Part shown: piece by piece, positions 24,963 through 32,557 of the stretch
Layout: each line of letters opens with the position of its first letter
Numbering within the stretch: the stretch's first letter is position 1
Origin: Alphaproteobacteria bacterium
GTDB lineage: Bacteria > Pseudomonadota > Alphaproteobacteria > GCA-016699305
Assembly (NCBI GenBank): GCA_016699305.1
Contig: CP064970.1
Coordinates: forward strand, 1,116,001 to 1,180,000
Direction of reading: 5' to 3'
DNA length: 64,000 nucleotides
Notes under the pieces: generated by a model
Seen by the model: only the letters and a program-made list of their open reading frames with translations
The model's database searches: none
Told to the model about the DNA's origin: nothing
Position numbers and translations under genes: made by a program

Positions 24963-26639
24963 TCAGCCGGCGCGGATGCGGTTGAGGAAATCGCCGACCA
25001 CGTTGCGCAAGGTGCTGGATTCGCGTGAGAGCTGTTCGGCGGCGCTGAGGACCTGGGACGATGTCTGTCCGGCTTCGGCGGCGGCCTGGGTGACTTCGCC
25101 GATGGTGCGGCTGACCTCGCCCGTGCCTTCGGCGGCTTGCTGGACATTGCGGGCGATTTCGCGCGTGGCGGCGCTTTGCTCCTCGACGGCCGAGGCGATG
25201 GTGGTCGAGATTTCATTGATCTTCTTGATGGTGCCCGTGATGCTGCCGATGGCGCTGACGGCGCGGTGCGTTTGCTCTTGAACGCCGCTGATTTGATTGG
25301 TGATGTCCTTGGTGGCGCTGCTGGCTTGATTGGCCAGGTTTTTCACTTCGTTGGCCACAACCGCAAAACCTTTACCCGCATCGCCTGCGCGCGCCGCCTC
25401 GATGGTGGCGTTCAGGGCCAGCAGGTTCACTTGGCTGGCGATTTCCTCGATCAGCTTCACCACATCGCCGATATTCTCGGCGGCCGTGCTGAGGTCCTTC
25501 ATGACCGATCCGGTCTTTTCGGCTTCTTCAACGGCCATCCCCGCGACCTTGGCCGACTCGCTGATCTGCCGGCTGATATCGCCGATCGAGGCGTTCATCT
25601 CCTCGGTGGCCGAGGCCACGGTCTGCACATTGCCCGACGCCTGCTGCGAGGACTTTGCCACGGCCGTGGCCTGGATGTTGGTTTGCTCGGCGACCGAGGC
25701 CATGGATTGGGCGCTGGCCTGCATTTCGGTGGCGGCGGATGAGACGGTGTCCACCACGCCCTTGACGCTGCTTTCGAATTCATCGGCCATCTTCAGAGTC
25801 ATGGCGCGGCGCTCTTGCTCGGCACGCTGCTTATTGGTTTCTTGCTCGGCCTGCAAGCGGTCCATTTCCAAGGCGTTTTGCTTGAAGACCTGCACCGTCT
25901 GCGCCATCGAACCGATCTCGTCTTTACGCTCCAGCCCCTGGACGGTGATGGTCTTGTTACCTTCAGCCAAGGCCATCATGACGGTCACGATATTCTTGAG
26001 CGGCGGAACGATGCTGCGCGATGTCAACCAGGCCAGCACCAGACTCAGCGCCAATGACATCACCAGCAGGACACGCATCAGACTCATCAGGTCTTGGGAT
26101 TCCTGGTCTTGGCTCTCGTCCAAGGCATGCAGATCTTCCTCGAGGCTGGTCAATAATTTATACGCGCCATCGCTGATCTCCTGGCCCTTATCTCGCAACA
26201 CGCCGTTAAGCATGGCGCTGACCTGGGCCTTGTCTCCGGCATCCTGCAGCGTGACCAGGCGTTCGAACATCGCCATATACTCATTCAAATCTTTCTCGAT
26301 GCCTTGCGCCATCTCGCGCCGCTGGGGATTATGGAAGCTTGCTTGTGCTTTCTCGAGGGTTTCGTCTAGCTTCTTTCCCAGAATGCGCACCTGCTTATGG
26401 CGGTCATCGGCATAATAGACATAGGCCAGGACTTGTCGGCGTATCTCGACGCTGTCGCCACGGATTTTCATGACTTCGAGCTGCTGGCCGCTCTTTCTCA
26501 CATATTCCTGCTGGCGCTCGTCGGCCTGGTGAATACCACCGTAACCGATCAAGCCGATAGCCAGGGACAGAACCAAGACCAGCCCAAAGCCCAAGGCAAT
26601 GCGCTGTCCGATCTTAAGCCGAGAAAGAAGCACGCTCAT
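24963..26639 (-). CDS. Methyl-accepting chemotaxis protein
   Basis: 558 residues from MSVLLSRLKIGQ. TM1 at about 13-34, a periplasmic four-helix-bundle-type sensor (about 35-185), TM2 at 188-207, HAMP (about 205-260, SRSIVPPLKNIVTVMMALAEG) and the cytoplasmic signalling domain with the hairpin tip EIASQVNLLALNATIEAARA and GFAVVANEVKNLA. Senses a ligand and controls CheA. The start at 26637-26639 has AAAGGTGA upstream; the frame opens 23 codons earlier without a site. The right-hand IS630 element lies about 100 bases upstream of it and may separate it from its former promoter. The C-terminus lacks the CheR-docking NWETF pentapeptide. Confidence 0.95.
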   Translation of the reverse strand: MSVLLSRLKIGQRIALGFGLVLVLSLAIGLIGYGGIHQADERQQEYVRKSGQQLEVMKIRGDSVEIRRQVLAYVYYADDRHKQVRILGKKLDETLEKAQASFHNPQRREMAQGIEKDLNEYMAMFERLVTLQDAGDKAQVSAMLNGVLRDKGQEISDGAYKLLTSLEEDLHALDESQDQESQDLMSLMRVLLVMSLALSLVLAWLTSRSIVPPLKNIVTVMMALAEGNKTITVQGLERKDEIGSMAQTVQVFKQNALEMDRLQAEQETNKQRAEQERRAMTLKMADEFESSVKGVVDTVSSAATEMQASAQSMASVAEQTNIQATAVAKSSQQASGNVQTVASATEEMNASIGDISRQISESAKVAGMAVEEAEKTGSVMKDLSTAAENIGDVVKLIEEIASQVNLLALNATIEAARAGDAGKGFAVVANEVKNLANQASSATKDITNQISGVQEQTHRAVSAIGSITGTIKKINEISTTIASAVEEQSAATREIARNVQQAAEGTGEVSRTIGEVTQAAAEAGQTSSQVLSAAEQLSRESSTLRNVVGDFLNRIRAG

Positions 26640-26736
26640 GGCGATGTCACCTTTTTTTGTTGTTTTTAGCGGTGTCTGTTCTTGATGCAGATCAAGACAG
26701 TCTGCCACGCATCATTCCTGAAAAAGGTTTCTCAGG

Positions 26737-26771
26737 GGTTATAGTCAAGCCACATAATTTCCATAACATTT
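26737..26771 (+). repeat. IS630 terminal inverted repeat, left
   Basis: GGTTATAGTCAAGCCACATA and onward pairs with the reverse complement of 27623-27657; about 32 of 35 positions agree. Confidence 0.85.
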
Positions 26772-27296
26772 GACGATCTGATCGAGAGGTGTGAGAGGCA
26801 GAGCATATTGTCGGCGTTTTTTGATATTGGCGAAGTCACGCTCGATGGGATTGAAGTCTGGACTGTAGGGCGGCAGGAAAAGGATGTGATGGCCATATTG
26901 GGTGGCGATGGCGGCCAGGTCTTTCTTTTTGTGGAAGGCCGCATTGTCCCAGATGATGGTTGAGTTGGGGTTCAACTCTTTGCAGAGCATGTCGCGCGTC
27001 CAGTGATTGACAAGCTGGGCGTCGGCTGTTCCTTCAAACAGCATCGGCGCAAGAAAATCTTTGCCGCGATGCGCCGCGATCAAACTTGTACGCGGACGGC
27101 GATGGCCCGAGTGATCGCCATAAACCTTCTGTCCTTGCCTGGTCCAGCCATAACGACGACACGTTTCGGGAGCGAAGCCGGATTCATCGACATAGACGAT
27201 GTTCTGCGAGCCCCGCATGGCGATGATCTCGCGCAAGGTGCGAAGATAGGCAATCCGCTTTTCCGGATCGCGCTCCTTGTATTTCAGTGTCTTTTT
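26745..27296 (-). CDS. IS630-family transposase, catalytic part (orfB, frame -1)
   Basis: DDE domain: NIVYVDESGFAPETCRRYGW (first Asp), STIIWDNAAFHKK (second Asp) and FLPPYSPDFNPIERDF (Glu). It has no good start of its own; its frame is open upstream through KKTLKYKERDPEKRIAYLRTLREI, which continues the HTH frame after a -1 slip at the A7G run (27291-27298). The fused product would be about 282 residues, normal for IS630 transposases. First internal Met is at 27236. Confidence 0.88.
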   Translation of the reverse strand, partial: KKTLKYKERDPEKRIAYLRTLREIIAMRGSQNIVYVDESGFAPETCRRYGWTRQGQKVYGDHSGHRRPRTSLIAAHRGKDFLAPMLFEGTADAQLVNHWTRDMLCKELNPNSTIIWDNAAFHKKKDLAAIATQYGHHILFLPPYSPDFNPIERDFANIKKRRQYALPLTPLDQIVKCYGNYVA

Positions 27297-27595
27297 TTAT
27301 GCGTGATCTTCATGGCTTTTAGAGCCATCCACACCGAATTGCCGTACACGCCAAAATGCGCCGCCCGTTCGCGTATGAGCGCATCGGGAAAGTCCCTCAC
27401 ATGCGCGCGCAAGGCCTCTTTATCCAGTTTTCTTCGTCGCGGCACACCTTTCTGCCGGGGCGCAAGATCGGACCGCACCAGCCAGTCTCGAACACACCAC
27501 AGGCTGATGTCGAAACGACGTGCCGCTTCACGCTGGCCGCCGCCGCCTCGTACATACGCCACGACCTTCTTCCGAAAATCAACGCTGTAGGTCAT
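27284..27595 (-). CDS. IS630-family transposase, DNA-binding part (orfA)
   Basis: Helix-turn-helix part: MTYSVDFRKKVVAYVRGGGGQREAARRFDISLWCVRDWL, then a second HTH-like segment with FGVYGNSVWMALKAMKITHKKRH. The frame closes just after the slippery AAAAAAAG, and the -1 frame carries the catalytic domain. Such programmed frameshifts are known in this family, so I read this as one functional transposase gene and not as a broken one. Confidence 0.88.
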   Translation of the reverse strand: MTYSVDFRKKVVAYVRGGGGQREAARRFDISLWCVRDWLVRSDLAPRQKGVPRRRKLDKEALRAHVRDFPDALIRERAAHFGVYGNSVWMALKAMKITHKKRH

Positions 27596-27622
27596 GTCTC
27601 AGACATACACCAATCCCTCATA

Positions 27623-27657
27623 AAATGTTATGGAAATTATCTGGTATGACTATAACC
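27623..27657 (-). repeat. IS630 terminal inverted repeat, right
   Basis: Reverse complement reads GGTTATAGTCATACCAGATA and onward, matching the left end at 26737-26771 with about three differences. Confidence 0.85.
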
Positions 27658-27786
27658 TGGCAAAGAGCATTCGCTGTTAATGGAACGAAACGCTTTAAAA
27701 GATAGACCTTGTCACCGCCGCCATTAACCTTCATGAAAAAGTCTGGGCATAAGAATCGGCAGTGCCTGTATCGGCGGAGAAGAGGA

Positions 27787-28215
27787 ATGCCACAACGGGG
27801 AAGACCCATAACACAGGTCCGAAATAAGCGGGGCAGGGCTTTTGCACCAGCCGAAGGCTGGCGCCGGGTCAGGCAGGTTTTGGCACCCGTTCTGGCGGCG
27901 GTGCTGGCGGGGTATTTTCTGTACAACACCGTCCAGGGCGAGCGCGGCTTACGCGCGGTGGCGCAATTGGATCGCCAGGTTGCGGATAGCCAGGCCCAAT
28001 TGGCCGAGCTGCGCGCCCAACGCGCGCGCTGGGAACATCAAGTCGGCCTGTTGCGCGATTCAAATCTTGATCGGGATTTGTTGGAAGAACGCGCGCGTTC
28101 GGTGCTGGGCGTGGTGCGCGAGGGGGATATTGTCATTTTGACGCCGCCGGATGCTACCGGTCGGTCTTCTTCCTCTTCCTCCAAGCCTGCGGCAGGTTCC
28201 CATGACGCTGATTAA
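27787..28215 (+). CDS. ftsB: FtsB/DivIC-type septum formation initiator
   Basis: About 142 residues from MPQRGRPITQ, preceded by GGAG. A single membrane segment (VLAPVLAAVLAGYFLYNTV) is followed by a coiled coil (AQLDRQVADSQAQLAELRAQRARWEHQVGLLRD) and the family's C-terminal DLLEERARSVLGVVREGDIVIL. Known: FtsB bridges FtsQ and FtsL in the divisome. An upstream TTG/ATG-less extension of the frame is not conserved-looking. The 3' end overlaps the ftsX-like start by 14 bases. The IS630 copy lies about 130 bases upstream. Confidence 0.85.
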   Translation: MPQRGRPITQVRNKRGRAFAPAEGWRRVRQVLAPVLAAVLAGYFLYNTVQGERGLRAVAQLDRQVADSQAQLAELRAQRARWEHQVGLLRDSNLDRDLLEERARSVLGVVREGDIVILTPPDATGRSSSSSSKPAAGSHDAD

Positions 28216-29095
28216 ATCCACGCATCCGGCGGCCTTGCCCTTGCTGCCTAAGGGGGCCGCCTCTGGCGCGTTGGTGGCCGTCTTGGGAGCCTTGGTGTTG
28301 TTGGCCTGTCTGGCAGCGATGGCGCAAAGCCTGCTCTCGGCCACGGTGGCCGGGTGGAAGCCTTTTGTGCGCGGCGCATTGACGGTCGAGGTCGCCGCTT
28401 TGCCGCAAAGCGATGAAAGCCAGGACAAACGTGTCCGCGCCGTGGTCGATGCCCTGCAACGCACCCCCGGCGTCTGGCAGGTCGAAGCTTTGCCGCGAGA
28501 GCGCAGCATGGAGATGCTGAAACCCTGGTTGGACGATAGCGACATGTTGCGCGATCTGCCCTTGCCGGTGCTGGTGGACGTGGCCACGGACCCAGCGGCG
28601 CGGTTGCAGGCGCGTGATCTGGAAGCGTCACTGACGCGGGTGGCCGCCGGGGTCAGCGTCGATGACCATGCCGCCTTCGCGCGCGATCTGCGCCGACTGG
28701 CACGCTTTATGGAGCATGCGGCCTTGTGCGTGTTGGGACTGGTGGCCTTGGTGTTGATCGTGGGCGTGACCATCGTCTGTCGCGCGGGGCTGGCCGTACA
28801 CCGCTCTTCTATCGAATTGCTGCATCTGTTGGGAGCGCCGGACGCTTCTATCGCCGCTTTATTCCGTCATCATGCGACGCGCTTGGCGGCTATGGGCGCT
28901 TTGGCGGGCAGCGTGTTGGCGGCGATCATCGCCTTTGCCGCTGGCGGGATGGTGGCTCGGCTGGGACTGCCCTTGCCCGACGCCAATATAGGACTTTTGG
29001 CTTTGAATCTGATCGGCACGCCTTTGGCGCTGGTATTGGGCACGTCCCTGGCCGCCGAAATCAGCGTGCATCTGGCCTTGCGCCGAAGCGTTTAG
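28202..29095 (+). CDS. FtsX-like cell division permease
   Basis: 297 residues with four membrane segments: one near the N-terminus (about 20-45), then about 170-195, 220-245 and 265-290, and a periplasmic loop between the first two (about 55-160). The pattern, VDALQRTPGVWQVEALPRER in the loop and LVLIVGVTIVCRAGLAVHRSSIELLHLLGA at the third segment, is typical of FtsX, which with the ATPase FtsE regulates cell-wall hydrolases. No ftsE is adjacent. The ATG at 28202 is inside the end of the ftsB-like gene; the frame opens earlier at 28151. Confidence 0.82.
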   Translation: MTLIKSTHPAALPLLPKGAASGALVAVLGALVLLACLAAMAQSLLSATVAGWKPFVRGALTVEVAALPQSDESQDKRVRAVVDALQRTPGVWQVEALPRERSMEMLKPWLDDSDMLRDLPLPVLVDVATDPAARLQARDLEASLTRVAAGVSVDDHAAFARDLRRLARFMEHAALCVLGLVALVLIVGVTIVCRAGLAVHRSSIELLHLLGAPDASIAALFRHHATRLAAMGALAGSVLAAIIAFAAGGMVARLGLPLPDANIGLLALNLIGTPLALVLGTSLAAEISVHLALRRSV

Positions 29096-29844
29096 GGCGC
29101 GGCCTCGTCCTGGGTTTCCAAGCGGGGATTGGGGTCGATCAATCCACCGCATGTTGTGCTTAGGCGCAGATATTCGGCCGGACTGTCCACTTCTTCTTGT
29201 CGGCGGCCTAACTCGCTAAATAAACCGGCGGTCACGATTTGGGCGCGAGAGCGGATCGCTTCTTTCAGGACTTGATGAGCCTCGTCCTCGCTGGCGGAAC
29301 CCATTAAGGGTTCGACCGGAACGGCCTGGGCCAGTCGCGCGCGGAAAGACGCCTCGTTTTGTGTAAAGAAAGCGCGATAAACGGATAGATGCTTGTGCTC
29401 ATGTTCTAACACCGCTTGGCGGCGGCAGGGGTCTTGCGCCAGATCGCGGGCCACATGCACCACCGCCTCGCGCAATCCTACGCTGAATGTGACATGGCTT
29501 GGACGGGCGCACCATGTGCCGTCGGGTTGTCGCTCGCGCGCGCTGTCGAGCATAAAACTTAAGGCCCGCTGGCTTTCCGTCAGGCCCACCACCTGCATCG
29601 CGGCGGAGTCGGCCAGGCGTACGCCCAGTCGGTTGCCCCCTGAGGCCTGCCACAAGCGGGCGATCTGGCCATAACCCCGATCAAAGTCGTAGCGCGGTTC
29701 TTCCATCACCAGAGCCACGGCGCATCCTTCGCATGTCACGCGCGGACATATCGCGGCCAAAGACGGCGCGGCGGATAGGGCCATCCATCCCAGCCCGGCC
29801 AAGATCCGTACAGCGAATATCCGCCATGGCCGGAAAGCGTTCAT
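29092..29844 (-). CDS. Exported HExxH protein, copy 2 of a tandem pair
   Basis: Signal peptide at about residues 1-30 (AGLGWMALSAAPSLA). The core has VTFSVGLREAVVHVARDL, then LEHEHKHLSVY (zincin-type HExxH, residues 148-152), and later EVDSPAEYLRLSTTCGG. Cys pairs (Cys33/Cys38/Cys41, Cys112, Cys140) suggest disulfides. It is a clear paralogue of the upstream gene; family not recognised (DUF922-like proteases have a similar HExxH context). Inferred: periplasmic metalloprotease or a zinc-binding relative. ATGA overlap with 29841-30650. Confidence 0.7.
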   Translation of the reverse strand: MNAFRPWRIFAVRILAGLGWMALSAAPSLAAICPRVTCEGCAVALVMEEPRYDFDRGYGQIARLWQASGGNRLGVRLADSAAMQVVGLTESQRALSFMLDSARERQPDGTWCARPSHVTFSVGLREAVVHVARDLAQDPCRRQAVLEHEHKHLSVYRAFFTQNEASFRARLAQAVPVEPLMGSASEDEAHQVLKEAIRSRAQIVTAGLFSELGRRQEEVDSPAEYLRLSTTCGGLIDPNPRLETQDEAAP

Positions 29845-30650
29845 CGTGATCGGCCTGCGCCAATGTCAGGTTTTTGAAAAAAATGATCCACGATCTCTTG
29901 GGTTTGACCGTTGCATGTCCTGCCGATGCGCGCATATTCGGCCGGGTTATCCACTTCGGCCTGCCTTTCGCGGCGTTCGGCTTGGACGATATCGTGGATG
30001 CGTTCGATCGTCGCGTGCAAAGACCCTTGCATGTCTTGTTGCAGCGCATCCGGATGCCCCACTTGCACACGGCTGACCTTGTCCGCCGCATTCATGATCT
30101 CGTTCTTGATCCATGTGGCCTTTTCGTTCAGTAACCTCCGGTCGGTGTCCACATGCTTGGCTTCGTGCTTTAATACCTCATTAAAAGGGCAGGAGCGGCG
30201 CGGCAATTCGCGCGCCACATAGACCACATGCTGTCGAAAGCCAAAGGTCACTTTCAGGTCGCTCAAATACACGCATGCGCGACCAGGGCCGATCTGGCGC
30301 ACGGAAAAGCTGGTGGACTGATCTAACACCAGATTGCCCGATGTCAGGCCCAGAGTGTGTGTCGCCATTTCCTTGGAAGAAATCTGCTTCCCGCCCATAC
30401 GACTTAAATGCGGGTTGATCTTGCCATTCGCTTCATTGTCCAGAGACTGGATTTCCCTAAGGCTCAAACTGAATTTTTGTTCGGGCTCCTCAAAAACCAG
30501 GTCAATAGTGATATTCGCGTGATTGTTAGCCGGGCATGCGATCTCGGCTTCTTCCGCCCAACTGGGGGCACTCGCCATACTCAGACAAACGCCGATGATC
30601 AGGCCCAGAGCCTGTCCTCGAACGCGCTTGTCTTTCATAAGGATGGTCAT
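29841..30650 (-). CDS. Exported HExxH protein, copy 1 of a tandem pair
   Basis: Signal peptide at about residues 8-32 (LIIGVCLSMASAPSWA). The core aligns with its downstream neighbour: VTFGFRQHVVYVARELP, LKHEAKHVDTDRRLL (HExxH at residues 162-166), EVDNPAEYARIGRTCNG. 269 residues. ATG at 30650 follows GAGGGC. Likely first gene of a two-gene operon. Reaction and substrate unknown; see the finding. Confidence 0.7.
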   Translation of the reverse strand: MTILMKDKRVRGQALGLIIGVCLSMASAPSWAEEAEIACPANNHANITIDLVFEEPEQKFSLSLREIQSLDNEANGKINPHLSRMGGKQISSKEMATHTLGLTSGNLVLDQSTSFSVRQIGPGRACVYLSDLKVTFGFRQHVVYVARELPRRSCPFNEVLKHEAKHVDTDRRLLNEKATWIKNEIMNAADKVSRVQVGHPDALQQDMQGSLHATIERIHDIVQAERRERQAEVDNPAEYARIGRTCNGQTQEIVDHFFQKPDIGAGRSR

Positions 30651-30826
30651 GTTTGCCCTCGGTTATGATCCTGTGCCCCATCGACACAGAATCCCTTCCC
30701 AACCCAGGACAGTATAAATCGTCTTCCTCAAGACACGGTTAAACCGCAAGCGGATCAAGCCTGATATATCAAGGGGTATCACGCAGTGGCTCGGGAGAAA
30801 TTGGAACAGGATTTGAAGGTGTTGCC

Positions 30827-31726
30827 TTAAAGGCTGACGGTCTCGACCGTTTTAAAGACGATATCCGATAGGGATCTGGCATAGGCGAAGGGAATCTGCG
30901 CCTCGCGCAGCAAGCCCAGCGCGAAGTCCTGTTCGGGAGAATGCTGGGCGGGATTCATGGTGCCCAGTTCGACATGCGCGACGTGCAGATCGACGAGGAT
31001 CAAGGCGGTGGAGCCGGACAACATGTCCAAGGGCAAACGCACGCGCATATCCCGCATGGGCATGGAAGTTTGGATGAAATGCTTCATCAAGGCGGCCATA
31101 AAGGGATCGTCGCGCCAATCGATGCAGGGGTCATATTTCCAGCCCAACGGGCTATGTGCGTTCTGAGCAGAGGGTTTGGCTTGATCAAAGGAATGTTTCA
31201 GTTGCCACCAGCTTCCAGCCATGTCCCCCTCATCGGGATAAGACAAAGTGGCCGGGATTTCGTGAATGGCCATCCCGCCTTCTTCCAACAAATGGCGGCC
31301 CAACTCCACGCTGCGCTTCCATTTGGGAGGATAGGCGCTTTCTTCCCGAGGCAGGCAGGCATCCAGCACCACCGTGCCCAATCCCGCCGGGATCATGGCG
31401 ACCAGGGCGCTGGCACAGGCGGCGCATGGTGTATGCGTGCTGGCGATGGTCAAGGGCTGGGGGTGGCCCTCTCGCCCCTGGCGCATCCAACCCAGCAATG
31501 CGCGCATCTCGGCATGCAGGCTATAATAATCCCATAATTCCGATGTGATGACGCGCTCGACCGAATGGGTAATGCCATGCGGAAAGCCGTTGCAAGCGCG
31601 GCTGACGGGCCGCCCATCTTGATCGGCGATCACCGCTCCCACCCGAGTGGTCGCATGGTCGCTGCACAGCGCCGCGCGATAGGCTTCGGTCAGCAGACGG
31701 GCATGGAAGGAATCGGCATGGGACAT
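30827..31726 (-). CDS. Cytidine/deoxycytidylate deaminase-like protein with C-terminal extension
   Basis: Zinc-dependent deaminase fold: HAEMRALL (His71, Glu73) and THTPCAACASALV (Cys101, Cys104), with RVGAVIADQDGRPVSRACNGFP upstream, all as in the dCMP deaminase/ComEB group. A further 150 residues after the deaminase domain (about 150-300) contain no motif I recognise. The frame opens earlier from a TTG at 31762; the ATG at 31724-31726 is used here but lacks a clear binding site. Substrate could be dCMP or another nucleotide. 30651-30826 carries the promoter region of the HExxH pair. Confidence 0.75.
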   Translation of the reverse strand: MSHADSFHARLLTEAYRAALCSDHATTRVGAVIADQDGRPVSRACNGFPHGITHSVERVITSELWDYYSLHAEMRALLGWMRQGREGHPQPLTIASTHTPCAACASALVAMIPAGLGTVVLDACLPREESAYPPKWKRSVELGRHLLEEGGMAIHEIPATLSYPDEGDMAGSWWQLKHSFDQAKPSAQNAHSPLGWKYDPCIDWRDDPFMAALMKHFIQTSMPMRDMRVRLPLDMLSGSTALILVDLHVAHVELGTMNPAQHSPEQDFALGLLREAQIPFAYARSLSDIVFKTVETVSL

Positions 31727-31890
31727 CGGATCGTATAAATCACACTCGTCCCTAACGTACAATTAAGGAACTCTTCCTGAAAATGGGCGGGTTCGTTAAC
31801 AAGCAAAGAAATTATATCGATCCTTGACTAAATAGGCGGGATAGGCGTAGGAAACGCCCATCGCAAACCTCGAACCGTGAGGCATCAGAA

Positions 31891-32421
31891 ATGAATATTT
31901 ACAAAAACGCTCGCGATTTCGCCAAGAATGCTGCTGGTGTTTGCGTTAAGGCATCAAAAATAAATGTTAGAAAATTGGCTAAGGATTTCGCCGAGAGTTC
32001 TTCAGGTGTTTGTGTTGCGGGCATTGGTGTTGGTGTTGTTGCTTTTGGTGTTGCTGGTGTTTCTATGGCTATTTGGCTTATTAATGATGCTAATTTATAT
32101 GCTGGGGTTGCGCTTCTCATTGCTACCAATGGTATTCAATGTGCTGTTGCTTGTTATGGTTCTCATGTCGTTAATGCTTCTGCCAAATCTTATAGTTACA
32201 TTACTGGATGTGTGATTGGAGTTTGTGCAGCTGCACTTTTTGCAGACAAAATACTGATGCCCCAAGCGCTGCCAGCACAGAAAGAGCCAGCTAAAACGCT
32301 CGAACAGCCCGCCCCTTCTTGCCCTTCACAGCACCCAGGTTCAATGCCCTACAGAGGAACAACTGACATTGTGAAGATAATCCCTAAATTCCCATCCGAT
32401 CTTAGGCTTTCCCTCGTATAA
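31891..32421 (+). CDS. Small membrane protein with internal repeat, unknown
   Basis: 176 residues, visibly AT-rich. N-terminal segment ARDFAKNAAGVCVKAS is nearly repeated as AKDFAESSSGVCVAGI (residues about 7-22 and 29-44). Three hydrophobic segments follow (about 42-65, 70-90, 100-118), then a Pro-rich tail. No family recognised. The gene ends near the hairpin at 32441, in the region upstream of recA. Confidence 0.6.
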   Translation: MNIYKNARDFAKNAAGVCVKASKINVRKLAKDFAESSSGVCVAGIGVGVVAFGVAGVSMAIWLINDANLYAGVALLIATNGIQCAVACYGSHVVNASAKSYSYITGCVIGVCAAALFADKILMPQALPAQKEPAKTLEQPAPSCPSQHPGSMPYRGTTDIVKIIPKFPSDLRLSLV

Positions 32422-32440
32422 ATTAAGGCACCTCTCCCCG

Positions 32441-32460
32441 CCCCCTCAAAATAGAGGGGG
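32441..32460 (+). terminator. Hairpin before recA
   Basis: CCCCCTC-AAAATA-GAGGGGG, 7-bp perfect stem, but no T tract; a second small hairpin (GGCAAG-AATCGG-CTTGCC) follows at 32462-32479. May end the upstream gene. Confidence 0.45.
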
Positions 32461-32511
32461 TGGCAAGAATCGGCTTGCCAAGCCGTGCGTCTTGTGGGAC
32501 TAATGCGCCTA

Positions 32512-32526
32512 GAACAAAACAAGCAC
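32512..32526 (+). promoter_or_regulatory. Candidate LexA (SOS) box before recA
   Basis: GAAC-N7-GCAC, one base off the alphaproteobacterial SOS box GAAC-N7-GAAC (or its complement). It lies about 30 bases upstream of the recA start, where LexA control of recA is known in alphaproteobacteria. Single weak match. Confidence 0.4.
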
Positions 32527-32557
32527 ATCGGTCCCACTTTCAGCCGGAGAACAGATC

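Larger units (their letters stand above)
26739..27655 (-). mobile_element. IS630-family insertion sequence
   Basis: About 917 bp. Both transposase frames are present and there are good terminal inverted repeats (26737-26771 and 27623-27657). The ends read GGTTATAGTC, with TA dinucleotides at the boundary as expected for IS630/Tc1 target duplication; the exact end base is uncertain by about two bases. It looks intact and possibly active. Confidence 0.9.
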
